A stretch of DNA of 64,000 bases from Azorinus chamasolen (GCA_963576725.1 OY755240.1:33918620-33982619); one strand, 5' to 3'. Positions 23,157-35,950 are shown, counted from the stretch's first letter. Numbers and translations: made by a program. The notes: a model not told the origin generated them from the letters alone.

Positions 23157-23316
23157 ATAATCAAGCATGGGTTTTGTTAAAGCCGTGGGGTTGTATACCA
23201 TCGGTTGTTCTGTTCCTATCGGAAAATCGCTAAAGCTCGTTTCCGACTGGAACAGACCAACCTCGGGTATAGAAACCCCCGTCTTTAACAAAATCCATGC
23301 TTGATTCTATTAATCT
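23157..23316. mobile_element. 160-bp palindromic MITE
   Basis: The left arm starts AATCAAGCATGGGTTTTGTT and the right arm ends AACAAAATCCATGCTTGATT; arms of about 70 bp with a short centre at about 23236. Confidence 0.8.
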
Positions 23317-23370
23317 ATCTATCTATCTATCTAACTATCTATCTATCTATCTATCTATCTATCGATCTAG
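23317..23370. repeat. (ATCT)n microsatellite
   Basis: About 13 ATCT units with two variants, directly next to the palindromic MITE. Confidence 0.95.
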
Positions 23371-24888
23371 GAAAAGAGTTAAATCATACAGGAACAGATT
23401 ATATTTGTTGTTGATTCGATGGTCTTTTTAATGTAAATGTATGGTCATTGTAAGTATTCATGGTGTACAATTTTGTACATTAATATGTCACGATGTTATA
23501 CTGAACATTATTTCTGCTTAAATGCAAGGTTCATATTAGATTTACGCTTATGTTTATTGTGTTTAATTTTCTATCTGTATACATGCAAAGGTCTTTTATA
23601 TATGTTACTAATCTCCATTTACTAATCTGTATAACATATATCATAATTAGTAGAGTATACGATGGAAAACAAGACTGCTGTGTTTGCCACTGACTACTGC
23701 AATTCAATCTCTGTGTGGCAAACACCAACTTCTAGGTTTTGAAGATTTCTCTGACCATTTCGTGTTTTTCTGTTGTTTTTCTTGCGCGGAGATTCCTCTT
23801 TGCTGTTTTTACAGCAACATTTGTACTTGTGAGATAAAGTTATAATACTCGCCAGGCCTGTTTGGTGGCAAACCATCCGGAGGAGAACAGCTGCATATAA
23901 AAAGTCCAGACAACGGAATGAAGTTGAGAAACGCGTAGCTAGCATGGTCAAAAGTATAGCCACAGAACGTTCTATTGTGTGTTGCTCTATTGTGTGGCCG
24001 CCCATGTGTATATGACTTTGGGCTAAGGTCCACATGCGGGTGCACAGATAAACAGATAGACAGTTATAGCAGTTTCCAAAACCAATTAAGTTGTCGAGGT
24101 GACCCTTTATATAAGTTGGCATGACACGGCCGACCCAATCCATCAAATAATTTTAAAGCATAAATACGCGAGTATGTTGGATGCCCAACGTACGCTTTAA
24201 ATGTTAACAAAGAATAACGACGGTATGAATAGTAATTACCTGAATATTTAATCATATGATCACATGGTGAACATAATAAGTTTTGACCATAGCAAAGATC
24301 AAATCTCTATTATTCAACAAGCAAGCAATGTAGATTCTGATCAATTTGCTTTAACTGATTGTGAGTATATTTGAGGAACACAACGAGAATCGAATTAAGC
24401 AATGATTCCTGCTGAGCAAAGTTTTGTTTGTAGAAAATATCGTCGACTTCAGTTGTCACATTTGATTTAATTAATAATCACCTAGCATGCAAACTGTAAG
24501 TATTAAAGCAGGGCATTTACAGACGGTAATACGTGGCTGTGAAAGTGCTAACTTAAAGAGGCATTATCTAGTGGCTTACAGAATAATGCAAATAGTGCAG
24601 ACTTAGGCCAACATTTTAAAATGTGACAAATGTGATCACATGCTTCACAAGTGTGAGAAAAATGTCATCTTGGAAAATTAGGTCGTACATACGGTGTTTG
24701 TAAAGTTGTAAACCCAACTCCAATAAATAAGACACTCGTTTAACCTTATAATAGTCGGATAGGGTGTCTCATATGACATGACGTCATAATATGATGCTGA
24801 AATATTTCTTTTCAGTCCTAGTTCTGATGGCCGAGCCTGTTGGAATTAGTAGATATATTCAATGTTATGGACATTTTTCAATTAGTAG
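23371..24888. other. Non-repetitive stretch, no gene recognised
   Basis: A 150-codon minus-strand ORF (23694-24146) has no family motif, and two overlapping ORFs compete with it. I see no exon or splice pattern that would support it. Confidence 0.3.
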
Positions 24889-25100
24889 TTAAACCTTTCC
24901 CTAATGAATATGTATGATCATGGATATTGATTTGTTGAACTTATATAATGGTGAAGGAATACAGGATTTTGTTTTTGCCATGGCAGAAACAGTAGAATCA
25001 GATTTATGTAATGCCATAAGCAAAGAAAGCAGACCCAGATCATTTTGGTCTACGCTGTCTGCAAATGCGTGAAAAGACTTTTGTATTAGTAAAGGGTTAA
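24889..25100. mobile_element. TTAA MITE, full length
   Basis: TTAAACCTTTCCCTAATGAA at the left and AGTAAAGGGTTAA at the right; hairpin at 25018-25065 (AAGAAAGCAGACCCAGATCA, inverse). Confidence 0.8.
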
Positions 25101-25343
25101 GTTAACTAAAACTTTCAAATAATGTACCGTAACCTTACATGAATACAAAATCAACAAGATTTAGCTTTCGTTCTAATCCTATTGAGAGTCTCTGTGTGAT
25201 AGTCTGTGTGTGATTTCAAACCATTATATATATATATACCAACTGTTATATCTGCTCAAATGTAGATCTTGTTCAAGTTGGACTATTTCCAATTCAAAGA
25301 AGCATTTGAGAGCTACTGACCGAGGGTCAATCGGCTAATCAAT

Positions 25344-25475
25344 CATGCGACATTGGCACCGACAATCAATCATGCGACATTGGCACCGACAATCAATCAT
25401 GCGACATTGGCACCGACAATCAATCATGCGACATTGGCACCGACAATCAATCATGCGACATTGGCACCGACACTG
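25344..25475. repeat. 27-bp tandem repeat, five units
   Basis: ATCATGCGACATTGGCACCG + ACAATCA. The period is nine codons, so it gives an artefactual repeat peptide. Confidence 0.95.
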
Positions 25476-25494
25476 GCAGCGACGAAAGAAAGAG

Positions 25495-25720
25495 TTAACC
25501 ATTTACTCCATGAATATTCATGTAAGAAATAACGACGTCACGAACATTAATTAGACAAATTATTATAATGACATTAAGATCACAGGTACTTTAGGCCATG
25601 GCAGAAACTGTGGAATCATATCTATTCCATTTCATAAACAAACAGTAGCTCCTGATAAGGGTCTAGGTCTACTCTGTTTGCAAAGCCATAGAAAGGCGTA
25701 TTTATGGAGTAAATGGTTAA
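25495..25720. mobile_element. TTAA MITE, intact termini
   Basis: TTAACCATTTACTCCAT at the left end is exactly inverted at the right end (ATGGAGTAAATGGTTAA). This is the clearest copy for defining the termini. It contains ATTCATGTAAGAAATAAC, TGGCAGAAACTGTGGAATC and the hairpin arms. Confidence 0.9.
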
Positions 25721-26104
25721 ACGTAAATTTATGCTCATATTTTAATCACTGAGAAATGTCTTAAAAATTCATCTGCTCGACGGGATTCGCAAAACTAATC
25801 CGATCAAATTATACGGTAAAAACTCTTAATATTCAATGTGACTTTAACTTATTTTCAATGCTACCCCATTCAGCAGAAGTTTGTTTCTTTACAATAAAGA
25901 TGTAGGTTAAAAACTTTGTGAAAGAGATACCAATCCCGTTGCCCTCATGCTATTACTTGTTCATCATTCAATTGCACACCTATTATGATATCAATAGGCA
26001 ACAAGGTCAACCGTCTTTAAACTGGGTGCGAATTCTTATATATTTAACTATATCCTTTCAACTTTCAAGTTCATTTACTAAGATTGTCGCTTGCTTCAGG
26101 TTTC

Positions 26105-26335
26105 AAATTAATCCTTGTCGCGCATTTGCAAACAGAGTAGGCCAATATCTGAAGCTCATGTAGGGCCGTCTGATCAGGGTCTGCTCTGTTGCTATATGGA
26201 ATTATATATATCTGGTTTTACAGATTCTACCAATATAAAAAAACTGTAGATTTGCCTTTAAAATGTTTTAGTTAATAAATATTCATGATGTCATTATTTC
26301 TTGCTTGAATATTAAACACAGAAAGGGTTTAAAAC
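26105..26335 (-). mobile_element. TTAA-type MITE, reverse orientation
   Basis: Hairpin GCAAACAGAGTAGGCC at 26128-26192, then the inverse of the usual left arm, ending GAAAGGGTTTA. Confidence 0.7.
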
Positions 26336-26344
26336 ATTCAGTTG

Positions 26345-26670
26345 TTTAATGCAGGAGCTTTCTGCATAACTTTCATCCTGCATTAAGCTACTACATGCAC
26401 GTCAGATCTAACATTAGTCTTCTTTTAAGAGGTCGCTTTGGAGTACAGTACAATCTCTATAAATCGGACATTCTGTTTAGTATAAATATAAGTATTGGAG
26501 TCAGGCTGCAGCTTAATGCAGGATGGAAGTCATGCAGAAAAATCCTATAGGAATTTTCTGCATGATTTTAACCCAACATTAAGCAGCCACCTGCCTAATA
26601 ATATATTAATTATTCTCTATTAGAAGTTCGGTTTAGAGGGGTATAACTTAGTTTTACTGTATGTGGTTTG
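26345..26670. mobile_element. pogo/Tc-like MITE with nested TGCAGG hairpins
   Basis: The outer inverted ends ACAGTACAATCTCTATAAA and TTTAGAGGGGTATAAC...TTTACTGT recall pogo-like termini. Inside, GCTTAATGCAGGATGGAAG pairs with its inverse (26505-26600). The hairpin also occurs alone at 26345-26400. Confidence 0.6.
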
Positions 26671-27590
26671 TATAAATGTATGGCCAAGGCAAATGGTTTT
26701 ATAGATTATCAGTCTACAAATGAATTATTGGTTTTAACTTTAGATTAATATGATTTTGAACTTCCCATAACAATTTACATCGTAAAATGCATGCATTTGT
26801 TGATCAAAATCTCTGTTCTAACATTATGGCGACATTACGAAAGCGTAGTCAATTCGATACACCGCGGGGAACCAATCGGAACATCACGGGGCACTCTCTT
26901 GCACCCGGTTACATTACATATAGCTCTGTCGATGGCTCAGAAAGTAGTCCGAAATCATATTATGTCATTTTGTTTGAAATAGCAAAACTAACCCCCGTAC
27001 AAAACAGAAAGTAAATTGTTAATTTGTGTTTCGTTGACAGTCTAACGGAAGAAAATTAAAAGGTAGAGAATTTCCCAATAAGTTAACTGCCCTTTTGAGT
27101 TATTTTAGTGAATTTTAGTGCCCTTATAAGCAGTTCGGAATCTACAGTTTGTAGACAAAGTTTTCGAAAAATTGAGCAGGCATTCCATTTTGTTTGTTTA
27201 CATTTGTGCATTAATCGCGGCGTATAGCGGCATGAAAATAGACCATCAAACATTCTCTGAAATTAAACCGTATTACCAGTTTTATGATAAAATAAAAACT
27301 ATTTGTTCTTGATTCAGGCTATTTTAATATAAACTATCGACTCAGATAACCATAAAACACAAACTTTTGGTTTTGCCAATATTATTGTCATTGAGCTCAT
27401 CACAGAGGTGTATGCACCGCCGGAAACCAATCGGAACACCACCGAACTAAAATACACTAGACCTTTGTGAAAAAGGGACGAAGATCATCAGCGACATCGA
27501 TAATTTATCATCAAGCATTGGCAAGTTTAAGTGATTATTTGTAAGTTATTTCCATAATCTACTACTTTTCGTCATAAAGTACAATTTGAT
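26671..27590. other. No gene recognised
   Basis: AACCAATCGGAACA-type segments recur at 26870 and 27425, suggesting a diverged duplication. There is no convincing coding sequence. Confidence 0.3.
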
Positions 27591-27599
27591 TTCATATTA

Positions 27600-27935
27600 G
27601 CAGCATCATTTACAGACATTGCCTTTTATCTGAGTGATATTCACGTAAGAAGAAATTACAAATTGTTATAAAGACAAATTAATCATGGCATTTTACCATG
27701 ACAAAAACTATAGAATATTTATGTTATTTCATAAAATCAGACGGTTCCTATAGAAACCACCTATACATTGTCAACCCGTAATTCGCTATTCACGTCTTGA
27801 CCCGCATTTAGCCGCATTTACAAACAGTTTGGAACAAGATGTGTCGCACCGAGTCACCCAGTGTCTCAGCTGGATCCAATCTGTCTGACACTCAGTTAAT
27901 AGTTTCTCAAACGTTTGATCAAATCCGAAGTAGTC
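27600..27935. repeat. MITE remnants
   Basis: Parts of the TTAA MITE (27618-27765) and of the AACAGTTTGGA hairpin subfamily (27823-27890). Confidence 0.5.
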
Positions 27936-27949
27936 AAAGTTACACCAGA

Positions 27950-28800
27950 TTTTAGCAGGCATTATATTGAGCAGACATTATATTGAGCAGCAGACTTTAT
28001 ATTGAGCATACATTATATTGAGCAGCAGACATTATATTGAGCAGACATTATATTAAACAGCACACATTATATTGAGCAGACATTTTATTGAGCAGACATT
28101 ATATTTAGCAGGCGTTATATTGAGCAGACATCATATGTGATCAGATATTATATTGAGCAGGCATTATATTAAGCAGCAGACATTATATTGAGCAGCAGAC
28201 ATTATATTGAGCTGCAGACATTATATTGAAAATTATATTGAGCAGACATTATATTGAGCAGCACATATTATATTGAGCAGCACACATTATATTTGAGCCG
28301 ACATTATATTGAGCAGCAGACATTATATTGAGTAGCAGACATTATATTGAGCAGCACACATTATATTGAGCAGCACACATTATATTTGAGCAGACATTAT
28401 ATTGAGCAGACATTATATTTGAGCAGCAGACATTATATTGAGCAGCAGATATTATATTTGAGCAGCAGACATTATTTTGAGAATACATTATATTGAGCAG
28501 CAGTCATTATATTGAGCAGCAGCCATTATATTGAGCAGCAGACATTATATTGAGCAGACATGATATTTAGTAGGCATTATATTGAGCAGCAGACATTACA
28601 TTGAGCAGCCATTATATTGAGAACACATTATATTCAGCAGCACACATTATATTGAGCAGTATACATTATATTTGAGCAGACATTATATTGAGCAGCAGTC
28701 ATTACATTGAGCAGACATTATATTGAGCAGCACACATTATATTGAGCAGACATTATATTGAGCAGTCATTATATTGAGCAGTCATTATATTGAGCAGCAA
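27950..28800. repeat. 16-19-bp minisatellite
   Basis: About 45 units of GCAGACATTATATTGA, alternating with a 19-bp variant (GCAGCAGACATTATATTGA). Confidence 0.95.
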
Positions 28801-28894
28801 GTTCATAGTTAACCATGCTTTATTGTTTTGGATAGAATGAGTTTGTACATACAGTCCTCGCGAATCTGTAGTCCTTAACAACTGTTTTGGTGCC

Positions 28895-28975
28895 AAAGTC
28901 CATATGCAAACAATTTGGATCAGACCAGACGAGTTACGCCGAGTTTCTGGCTCCAAACTGTTTGTCACTTTGATA
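28895..28975. repeat. Hairpin repeat (AAACAATTTGGATCAGACC)
   Basis: Inverse arm ends CTCCAAACTGTTTGTCAC. Same subfamily as 22596. Confidence 0.65.
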
Positions 28976-29027
28976 CTACTTGTTTTTTAAAGAAACTGGT
29001 GAAAATCTCACTTAAATACCTTTTCAT

Positions 29028-29115
29028 GCAGACGACAATAAGGTGCAGATGACAATAAGGTGCAGATGAGGTGCAGATGACAATAAGGTGCAGGTGACAA
29101 TAAGGTGCAGACGTT
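29028..29115. repeat. 17-bp tandem repeat
   Basis: Five units of GCAGATGACAATAAGGT, one of them shortened. Confidence 0.85.
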
Positions 29116-30570
29116 TGACACTCTTATTGATAATTTGAAAAGAAATCACTACCTCAAAATCTGAATATCCACCAATAGTTTCCAGTAGGCTTAAGGTTAA
29201 GTATATTATGGCTTATATTGAGCAGACTTGTTAACTGTTGATTTACTTTTGTTTTGTTGGAATAAAAGCCCTACAGGGCTTGTGTTGTATTGTTTGCTGT
29301 ATCCGACGGAAAATAAAATTTGTCTATGTCTGTCTATGTCTATTAGTGCTCGTATTTAAACTGCTGGCCGAACTCATTTCAGATAATGACGTAACGTCAA
29401 AAAGCAGTGCCACTTTTGAAAATATGTTACTCAAGCGCTTTCATCTGAATAGTACATAACATCTATTATTTTATTGTAGATCTAGTATTGTCATATATCA
29501 AAAGAAAGCTAATACAATATGCCTCTTAATGCTGATGATTTTTTTTTCTTGAGATGATTCAAGAATATGCACCGCATGAAACCTAAGTAACAACTAAAAT
29601 GTGGATGTCCCGTGTTACAGTTTCATCCGACATAACTCAATTTTCATTTGATTTTGCCGTTAAGCGCGGGAAATTTCACATGAATCGTCTGCAGCGCTGA
29701 CATTACGTCATTTCTGGACGTTATGGTTCAAATTGTTTGCAGAATTCTGGATTAGCAAAATGTTACATAGTGAAAAACCTAAACAAGGAAATTGTCCCTG
29801 AGTCAGTGAAAACAGCAAGTGCAACATTAACCGATGTATCTGTTAACCTAAACCTGTTCGCTGGTCATTGAAAATTTGCTTGCAAAATATCATTTTATCT
29901 AAGATTTAAATTCTAAAATTATTTCTGTGTACCATTGTTATACGCGTTTAAACAATACATTGTTGTTGTCCCATTAAATGTCCCCAGTTTTAAAATGATG
30001 TTTAATTTTACAATAAAGACAAATTTAAAGTTGTTTTATTTTGAAATGTGTGAATTAATTAAATAATAATTTATTGTATAAAATACCTTTTTCTGTTGAT
30101 TAATCTGATATATAACTTATAATAGTTCTCTTATTGTAGTGTATGTTATCAATAAATTAAATACGATAGTCCACATTACATTAAATGTCCCTTTCAAATA
30201 TTTGACTTCGAAGAACGGGTTAAATATTGACTTTAGTTTCTGTTCGACTTTAATGATTAAGAGATCGGGTGACAAAGTAAACGATTAAACAAATTCATAT
30301 ATAAACAAATGCAAGAAACATAGGAAAGAAACAAAACAGAATATGAAAGATTCAGAAAACAAGAATATAAAATGCGTAAAAAATAGAAAATAGTCTCAAG
30401 AGCATGAAGAAGATATGTTTAAAACACACGCCTGTCATTCTGCATCAAACAACCACCTGCTTAAAAACATCTGCTTTTCTTCTCTCCTAAACCTCCGGTT
30501 TAGGGATAGTTTACTGTAAATGGGATTTGAAATTTCACCATCAATTTTATGGATTATTTAATTTGCATCT
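29116..30570. other. No gene recognised
   Basis: A/T-rich. The ORF at 29238-29459 is mildly hydrophobic with no homology that I can name. No repeat structure is seen. Confidence 0.3.
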
Positions 30571-30830
30571 TAACACTTTCCCTGTTCAATATTTATGTAA
30601 GAAATAATGCCATGATGAAACTTTATCAGCTGAATTTTAAAGTGGCATTTTGTACATAGGGTTTTTTGTATTGGTAGAAACTGTAGTCAGAACTATTATA
30701 ATGTTATCAGCAAACAGAGCAGTCCCTGATCAGACGTATCCCACAGGGACCGTCTGATCTTGGTCTACTTTGTTTGCAAATGCGTGAAGAATATTTTATA
30801 TGAGGGAACGACTTGATTTGTATTGTGGCA
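30571..30830. mobile_element. TTAA-type MITE
   Basis: TAACACTTTCCCTGTTCAAT at the left, hairpin GCAAACAGAGCAGTCCCTGA at 30712-30780 and its inverse, right end ATATGAGGGAACGACTT (decayed). Confidence 0.75.
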
Positions 30831-32165
30831 TAATGGTAATAGTGTCAGTATTCGCTGTCGTCAATGTCGACGTCATGTGTGACCAATCAGATACTTGACA
30901 ATGATCTCAGACTCAGAGTCAAATGTTTTATGACCCTGGACACAGTGTTAAAATAGAGAGGCTACTCTGTGAGAAAAACTTAAATTTCCTAGAAGATTTT
31001 GACCTTGATATCAATTAAGAGAGTCCTGATCTGGGTCTACACTGTATGAAAATGCCGATATACTCGCTCTAGGCCTAAACAGTTTCCTCTCAGATTCGGA
31101 TAAAGGTGTATTATCTACGACACTTACATATTTTTTTATTTATCCCGTCACTAGTATTTAATTATGACAGTTTTAACCATTTTAAATTTAAAAGTACAAG
31201 TATAATTTAACTTCAACCAAAATAGCAAACTCTGCATCATCTGTAAAGGATGATGATAAATAACTCTAAAACAAAACGAAATTAAATAAAAAAAAGTGTC
31301 ATATTTAAGTACATTTTGGTTCGATTTTAAACATATAGAAACACATATAGTTCAGGTGTTGTCAAAAAAAAAAGGTCATCACAACCTTAGCCACATGGCC
31401 TACTAGCAGGATTTGCTTTCAGGCCTGCTTTGTCGGTAAAGTAGATCAATCATTGATGGGGTAGAACGGGGCAAAGACGAGTGACTGTTCATCCTTGGAT
31501 ACCAATGTAATACCTGTCTCAGCGGTATACTGGGTATTAAGACTTAACTCACTGTGAAGTATACGGTCCGCTCAAATTTGAATATAATGCATTTTTGACT
31601 TCTTCCGATTCATGCAAGCTTTTGAGAAACTAAAGAGCGAGTGTCAAGCAGTTTGGATCCTGATGAGACACCGATGTACTCGGCATCACATCTGAATACA
31701 AATATTCTGAAAATGGGTGATCCCTCGAAAGCAAAAGTAGAAATGCAAAGAGAAAATTGCAGACTCGGTTTTATTGAGTCTGTTCATGAGTAGTAATTAA
31801 AAGTGCAACACTACTCACGCCCTCTAGCACCGGCTTAAGCAGTATTCAATTTTCAAAACTAATAACATGAAAACTAATGATCCCTAAGGACCAGAAAATA
31901 TAACAACCCTGAGAATGAAGTACAAACAAGTTGTTTGCGAATGTATGTCAAGACGCGGATAGCGGGATAAAGGTTAAATTACATATAAAAAGGTGTACGT
32001 AGCGTAAAGGGCGGTGATCTTAACCTTCCGATATACAGAATCAATTAGGTGTGCAATTGCATAATGAATACGTAATAGCAGGAGTACAAGTGGATCGACG
32101 TTTGCTGAATGGGATAGCTCTATGATAAATTTTGAGTCACACTCAATGTCTTCCAAAATGATGAC
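30831..32165. other. Unassigned sequence with hairpin remnants
   Basis: Half hairpins at about 31018-31055 and 31640-31695. No coding sequence is recognised. Confidence 0.35.
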
Positions 32166-32169
32166 TTTA

Positions 32170-32350
32170 CCTGATGCAAACTGTTTGTAAAGAGGTTAGG
32201 TTATATAGGTTGGCTGGATCCAGATGTAAACTGTCTGTAAAGGGGTTATATAGATTGGCTGTATCCTGATGCAAACTGTTTGTAAAGAGGTTATATAGGT
32301 TGGCTGGATCCAGATGTAAAGTGTTTGTAAATGGGTTATATAGATTGACT
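32170..32350. repeat. About 57-bp tandem repeat
   Basis: Three to four units of GATGCAAACTGTTTGTAAAG + AGGTTATATAGGTTGGCTGG. Confidence 0.85.
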
Positions 32351-32392
32351 GTGTAAAGAGATAAGCAATTTATTCCCATATTACTTATGGAA

Positions 32393-32755
32393 AACCCGTC
32401 CAGATCTTGCTTTGGAACCCATCCATATGTGGAGAGGACACAGCAAAAGATCTTACGTTGGAACCTATCCATATGTGGAGAGGACACAGCAAAAGATTTT
32501 ACTTTGGAACCCATCCATATGTGGAGAGGACACAGCAAAAGATCCATATGTGGAGAGGACACAGCAAAAGATCTTACTTTGGAACCCATCCATATGTGGA
32601 GAGGACACAACAAAAGATATTACTTTGGAACCCATCCATATGTGGAGAGGACACAGCAAAAGATCTTTCTTTGGAACCCATCCATATGTGGAGAGGACAC
32701 AGCAAAATATCTTACTTTGGAACCCATCCATATGTGGAGAGGACACAGCAAACAC
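32393..32755. repeat. 46-bp tandem repeat, eight units
   Basis: Units contain TTGGAACCCATCCATATGTG + GAGAGGACACAGCAAAAGAT. Because 46 is not a multiple of three and the unit has no stop, it is open in all plus frames and gives several overlapping repeat ORFs that are not genes. Confidence 0.95.
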
Positions 32756-32774
32756 ACTATTGGCTGGAATATGT

Positions 32775-32870
32775 CATTGCAATAGAATGGTTCAGCAAAC
32801 AGTGCAGACCCTGATCAGAAGATTCTACATGTGTCCTCTGATCTGAGTTTAAACTGTCTATGTTCTTTGT
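32775..32870. repeat. Hairpin MITE remnant
   Basis: CAGCAAACAGTGCAGACCC and the inverse TGAGTTTAAACTGTCTATG. Confidence 0.6.
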
Positions 32871-32924
32871 AAGGGCACTTAGCACACATTCATTAAGCAT
32901 AGAAAATATACTACTTTCCCCAGT

Positions 32925-33065
32925 ATTGTTTTTAGTGTAATTCCTGTCCTGCAATGTATCGAGCTTCATGTTGTTTTTACTGTAATTCCTGTCCTGAAAT
33001 GTATCGAGCTTCATGTTGTTTTTACTGTAATTCCTGTCCTGCAATGTATCGAGCTTCATGTTGTA
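32925..33065. repeat. About 51-bp tandem repeat, three units
   Basis: TTGTTTTTACTGTAATTCCT + GTCCTGCAATGTATCGAGCT units. Confidence 0.9.
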
Positions 33066-33118
33066 CTAAGGTATATTATGAGTTCGTTAGTAAAACCGTT
33101 CTTGTTATCGTTTAATCC

Positions 33119-33359
33119 TTAACCCCTTTCAGTTCTCATGTCAGAAATAATGGCACAATGAATAATTACATGTACACTATATTAGCTTAATCTTTATAAT
33201 GTTTTTAGAAGTTTTGCTTTGACCAAAACTGTAGACTAATAACAATATCATATTATCATAAGCAAACAGAGCAGACCTTGATAAAATAGCTCCTACAGGG
33301 CAGGGGTATACTCTGTTTGTAAAATCATAGCAGGGCGTTTATATGAGGGAAATGGTTAA
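33119..33359. mobile_element. TTAA MITE
   Basis: TTAACCCCTTTCAGTTCTCA at the left and TATATGAGGGAAATGGTTAA at the right; hairpin at 33263-33320. Confidence 0.8.
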
Positions 33360-33969
33360 AAGGAATTGTACGAAGGTTCCGTAATTACAGACAATTGTAG
33401 AAAATAAATTAACTTATTTAGTGTATGAAATAAAATATAATGGAGATCAAATAAAACAAATGTACGAGTATTCAAATTAAAACAAGATGAGAGAAAATCG
33501 AAGTTCAAACACACTAAGGGAAATTCGATAATATTCTAGTTTACCGATTGCATGGTATGCATTCCGAAAGAATGAGATATGGTTAGGTGTAGTATTTGGA
33601 AGAAACCTTTTATATTGCAAATACACCAATACACGTTTGGACTTACTTACCAGACAGAAGCCATTTTGATGCTGGCTGTCGGTCATTGAGTTAGACAAAC
33701 GTAGCGCTACCCTACTGACACTATAAGTTACCGAGTCCAGACAGATGGACCGTGCGCTGGTAGTTATATATTGTTGATGCCGGCTGTCGGTGATAGAGGT
33801 ATTAGTTCTTGATACACTGGCATTGTAATACAGTCTTGATGCTGGTTGAAATACAGCTGAGGACTGAAAAATAGCCCTCGGCAACAATGAGCACGTGACA
33901 GTCATTCTCATGGACTTGTCAAAGGTATTTGGCTGTTTGCCACATGACCTATCATTCTCAAACTGAAAG

Positions 33970-35458
33970 CTTATAGTTTGTCTGAAAACTCACGCTGTTT
34001 AATTCAAATTATCTGTCAATATAGAAAATAATGCATGCAACTTGGACAAGTTAACAGTTCGTTGCTTGACATAACTAACGGTGTACCACAAGGATACAGT
34101 TTAGGACCACTTATATTTAACATTTTCATGAATGATATCTTCTTCATTGACAAATCCAGCCTGTACAACTACGCTGATAACAACACTTTCTCACATAGCA
34201 TTTCAAGTATTAACGAACTCAAAACTACCCTTGGAACCGAAAATGAAATTTTGATTGACTGGTTTAGAGAGATAGATGTTAGCAAACCCAGACAAATTCC
34301 AAGCTATATATGTTGGAAAGAAAACAAAAGGTCAACTGATAGAATTTGAATTAAATAATGTATCTAGTGGGTGTGATGACAATGTGAAACTTTTAGGTGT
34401 AGAGATAGATAGTCTCCTCAATTTTAACAATCAGGTTACTAAAATCGGCTTCTGGTCAGTTGAATGTTCTATTTAGAATAAGTAAGTTTTTACCATTGGA
34501 TTGCAAAAGTCACTTATGAGAATAAATTTTTAACTTTGGTGTACTTATTTGGCATTTCTGCTCTAAGGCAAAAACTGAGAAATGGGAAAATCCAACATAG
34601 AGCTCTCTCAGAATACTATTCAACGATTTTAGATCAAATTATGAAGATCTGTTACAAAATCTAATATGCCAACATTGTATTTAAGCAGAATTAAAACTGT
34701 GGACATCGAAACTTCAAATCTCTTTACAAAATGTCTTCTTCCTAACTGCATGATCTAGTCAGCTTCAAAACATATTCATCATCGCACTCTATTTGGTATA
34801 CTCACATGCTCACTTGCCAGAAGTTAGAACAAGTACCTACGGACAAACAGTCTTTCAGGTTCCAGGCCGCCCAAGTCTGGAACAGCCTCCCAAACCACAT
34901 GAGGCAAATTGACAACTATAGTGTGAGGTTGGTGTGGATTTAGTGCGGCCCAATCTGTATATGTCCTGCATGTTCCTTAATATTTTGCCGTGATTTTGTT
35001 TTACTCATGGTATATCAAACATGCTAGATTATGAAAACAAGTTTGACACTGACTACAAATAACATGTAATCAGGATCTGTGATAATGTATTCTTTTTAAT
35101 AGTTCTATACACCATTTTCATCTATCATACATAGTGTGAGGTCACTGTTTGTAAAGTGTTTCACTACTTTTGATTTTTTTGAAAAGTTTGGAAAAGATTG
35201 TGAACTCTAATTTACAGATGAAAATGTTGTTTATCTTTTTGCTATAATACAGTTCATTCACGTAACAAAATTCTAGTTCAAATCTTGAAATTATACTGTC
35301 AATATTCTTCAAATGTTCAGCGTGTGAAATATGTGTTGTTACTTTATGTACTGATTAATTGTTACTTTCTCTGTTTGTCGGAAAATAGCTATAAACCTAA
35401 TGCTAAATGTTTTACATAACCGACTCTAAATAAAGCTTCTTGCATCTTGTATCTTTTA
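33970..35458 (+). mobile_element. LINE (Jockey/CR1-like) RT fragment and 3' end
   Basis: The RT palm reads TNGVPQGYSLGPLIFNIFMN, then SLYNYADNNT (the family has YADDNT, so the second catalytic Asp is Asn here), then a frameshift to ANPDKFQAIYVGKK and VKLLGVEID. More distal C-terminal matches lie up to about 34920 (RFQAAQVWNSLPNHMRQ), followed by a 3' UTR to TAAATAAAGCTTCTTGCATC + TTG. It is a 5'-truncated dead copy. Its 3' UTR recurs inverted at 46.2 kb. Confidence 0.75.
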
Positions 35459-35623
35459 AACCAAATACGTTAATGAATTATTCTATCCACCCACTACTAA
35501 ACACATTCACTTTTTATATAGTTTGTTGTTTTCCTTTACTTGTTGGGTACAAATACGGCAACTATATCCCGACACTATTATCAGGGATGAGAATATCATG
35601 ATAATTTGTTTTATATTAAATAG

Positions 35624-35722
35624 AGTCATGGGCGAGGAGACGGTGCCGCTGGTTTACGTATGTGCCACTATGTGGCACGAGACAGAAAATGAGATGCTGC
35701 AAATGATGACGTCAATTTTCAG
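35624..35722 (+). CDS. Chitin synthase, exon A (partial gene)
   Basis: It encodes VPLVYVCATMWHETENEM and a tail ending IF-R. Metazoan chitin synthases (GT2 family, membrane enzymes that polymerise UDP-GlcNAc) start their cytoplasmic catalytic domain with a very similar segment. The acceptor is the AG at 35622-35623 (35624-35625 is an alternative) and the donor is GTAAAG at 35723. It ends in phase 2, and exon B supplies the last base of the Arg codon. Upstream exons for the N-terminal membrane region, and any myosin-like head known from mollusc paralogues, are not seen in this window. Confidence 0.85.
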
Positions 35723-35849
35723 GTAAAGATTGCGTAATTAGATATAACACATGGATCAATGACCTTACATAAAATCATATGTGCAATAGGCATAGTTAGT
35801 TAATTCTGTTCAACAAATGCACATTCTACAGTTTGTATCTATTTTATTT

Positions 35850-35950
35850 CACATTTTTTATAAATAGTTATAGATCTAGTTATATAGAATCTATAAATAT
35901 GAAAATAGATCTACTATATAGAATCTATAAATATGAAAATAGATCTAACA
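35850..35950. repeat. About 45-bp direct duplication
   Basis: Two copies of TATATAGAATCTATAAATAT + GAAAATAGATCTA in intron A. Confidence 0.8.

Noticed and set aside
23694..24146. 150-codon minus-strand ORF
   Set aside because: No family motif, overlapping competing ORFs and no splice pattern. Likely chance.
29238..29459. 73-codon hydrophobic ORF
   Set aside because: Short, in AT-rich sequence, no homology that I can name.
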